Source of the DNA: JBBQSN01 sp038213835
Lineage (GTDB): Bacteria > Actinomycetota > Actinomycetes > Actinomycetales > CAWJMD01
NCBI GenBank assembly: GCA_038213835.1
Contig: JBBQSN010000189.1
Coordinates: 1-5,731, forward strand
Direction: 5' to 3'
DNA length: 5,731 nucleotides
The notes under the pieces are model-generated. The model was not told where the DNA came from, made no database searches, and saw nothing but the letters and a program-made list of their open reading frames with translations. Within the stretch, counting starts at the first letter, position 1. Each line of letters starts with the position of its first letter. Shown piece after piece: positions 5,700 to 5,731 of the stretch. Both the position numbers and the translations under genes were made by a program.

Positions 5700-5731
5700 T
5701 CAGCCGTCGAGGTCCCCGACCGGGGCGCCCT
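5700..5731 (-). CDS. Possible last codons of a convergent gene
   Basis: On the minus strand, from the right edge, one frame reads nine codons (GAPVGDLDG) into a TGA at 5702-5700, every codon ending in G or C. The position just beyond a hairpin and convergent to the monooxygenase suits a gene end. However, nine codons are too few for any assignment, and the other frames are also GC-rich, so this may be chance. Confidence 0.3.
   Translation of the reverse strand, partial: GAPVGDLDG

Noticed and set aside
1..5731. tRNA, rRNA, insertion sequence, attachment site or defence system
   Set aside because: I saw no cloverleaf, transposase, direct-repeat flanks or defence-type protein. Apart from the HNH nuclease fragment, all genes are regulator, enzyme or membrane-protein types.

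Overview
The window looks like an ordinary chromosomal segment of a high-GC actinomycete. Third codon positions are almost all G or C, and there is a DUF222-type HNH endonuclease gene of the kind that is multicopy in actinobacterial genomes. A leaderless-type TANNNT promoter abuts a start codon, and genes are tightly packed with 4-base ATGA overlaps. The genus cannot be fixed from the sequence; the Nocardioides/Aeromicrobium or Pseudonocardia type is only a guess.

Layout from left to right. (1) The 3' end of an HNH endonuclease gene enters from the left edge on the + strand and is followed by a strong hairpin, probably its terminator. (2) A small four-helix DUF1304 membrane protein is on the + strand, with a -10-like hexamer placed for leaderless transcription. 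Its last 20 bases overlap, tail to tail, the end of the next leftward gene. (3) A leftward three-gene operon follows, read right to left: MarR-family regulator, S9 serine peptidase of the acylaminoacyl-peptidase/dipeptidyl-peptidase class, and Gfo/Idh/MocA oxidoreductase. Both junctions are ATGA stop/start overlaps, so the three proteins are probably translationally coupled. (4) A 56-base divergent control region, strikingly AT-rich for this genome, separates the MarR gene from (5) a rightward group A FAD-dependent monooxygenase. (6) After the monooxygenase there is a hairpin, and possibly the last few codons of a convergent gene at the right edge.

The functional core is a divergon: the MarR protein probably binds the shared intergenic region and controls both its own operon and the flavin monooxygenase. 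A hydroxylating flavoenzyme, an NAD(P)-dependent sugar/diol-type dehydrogenase and an alpha/beta-hydrolase peptidase could act on one small molecule, such as an aromatic, an antibiotic or an acylated amino compound. The shared control is visible in the layout, but the common substrate is inference. No mobile element, CRISPR array, RNA gene or clearly new defence or biosynthetic system is visible. The most unusual parts are the regulatory architecture and the operon's enzyme combination.
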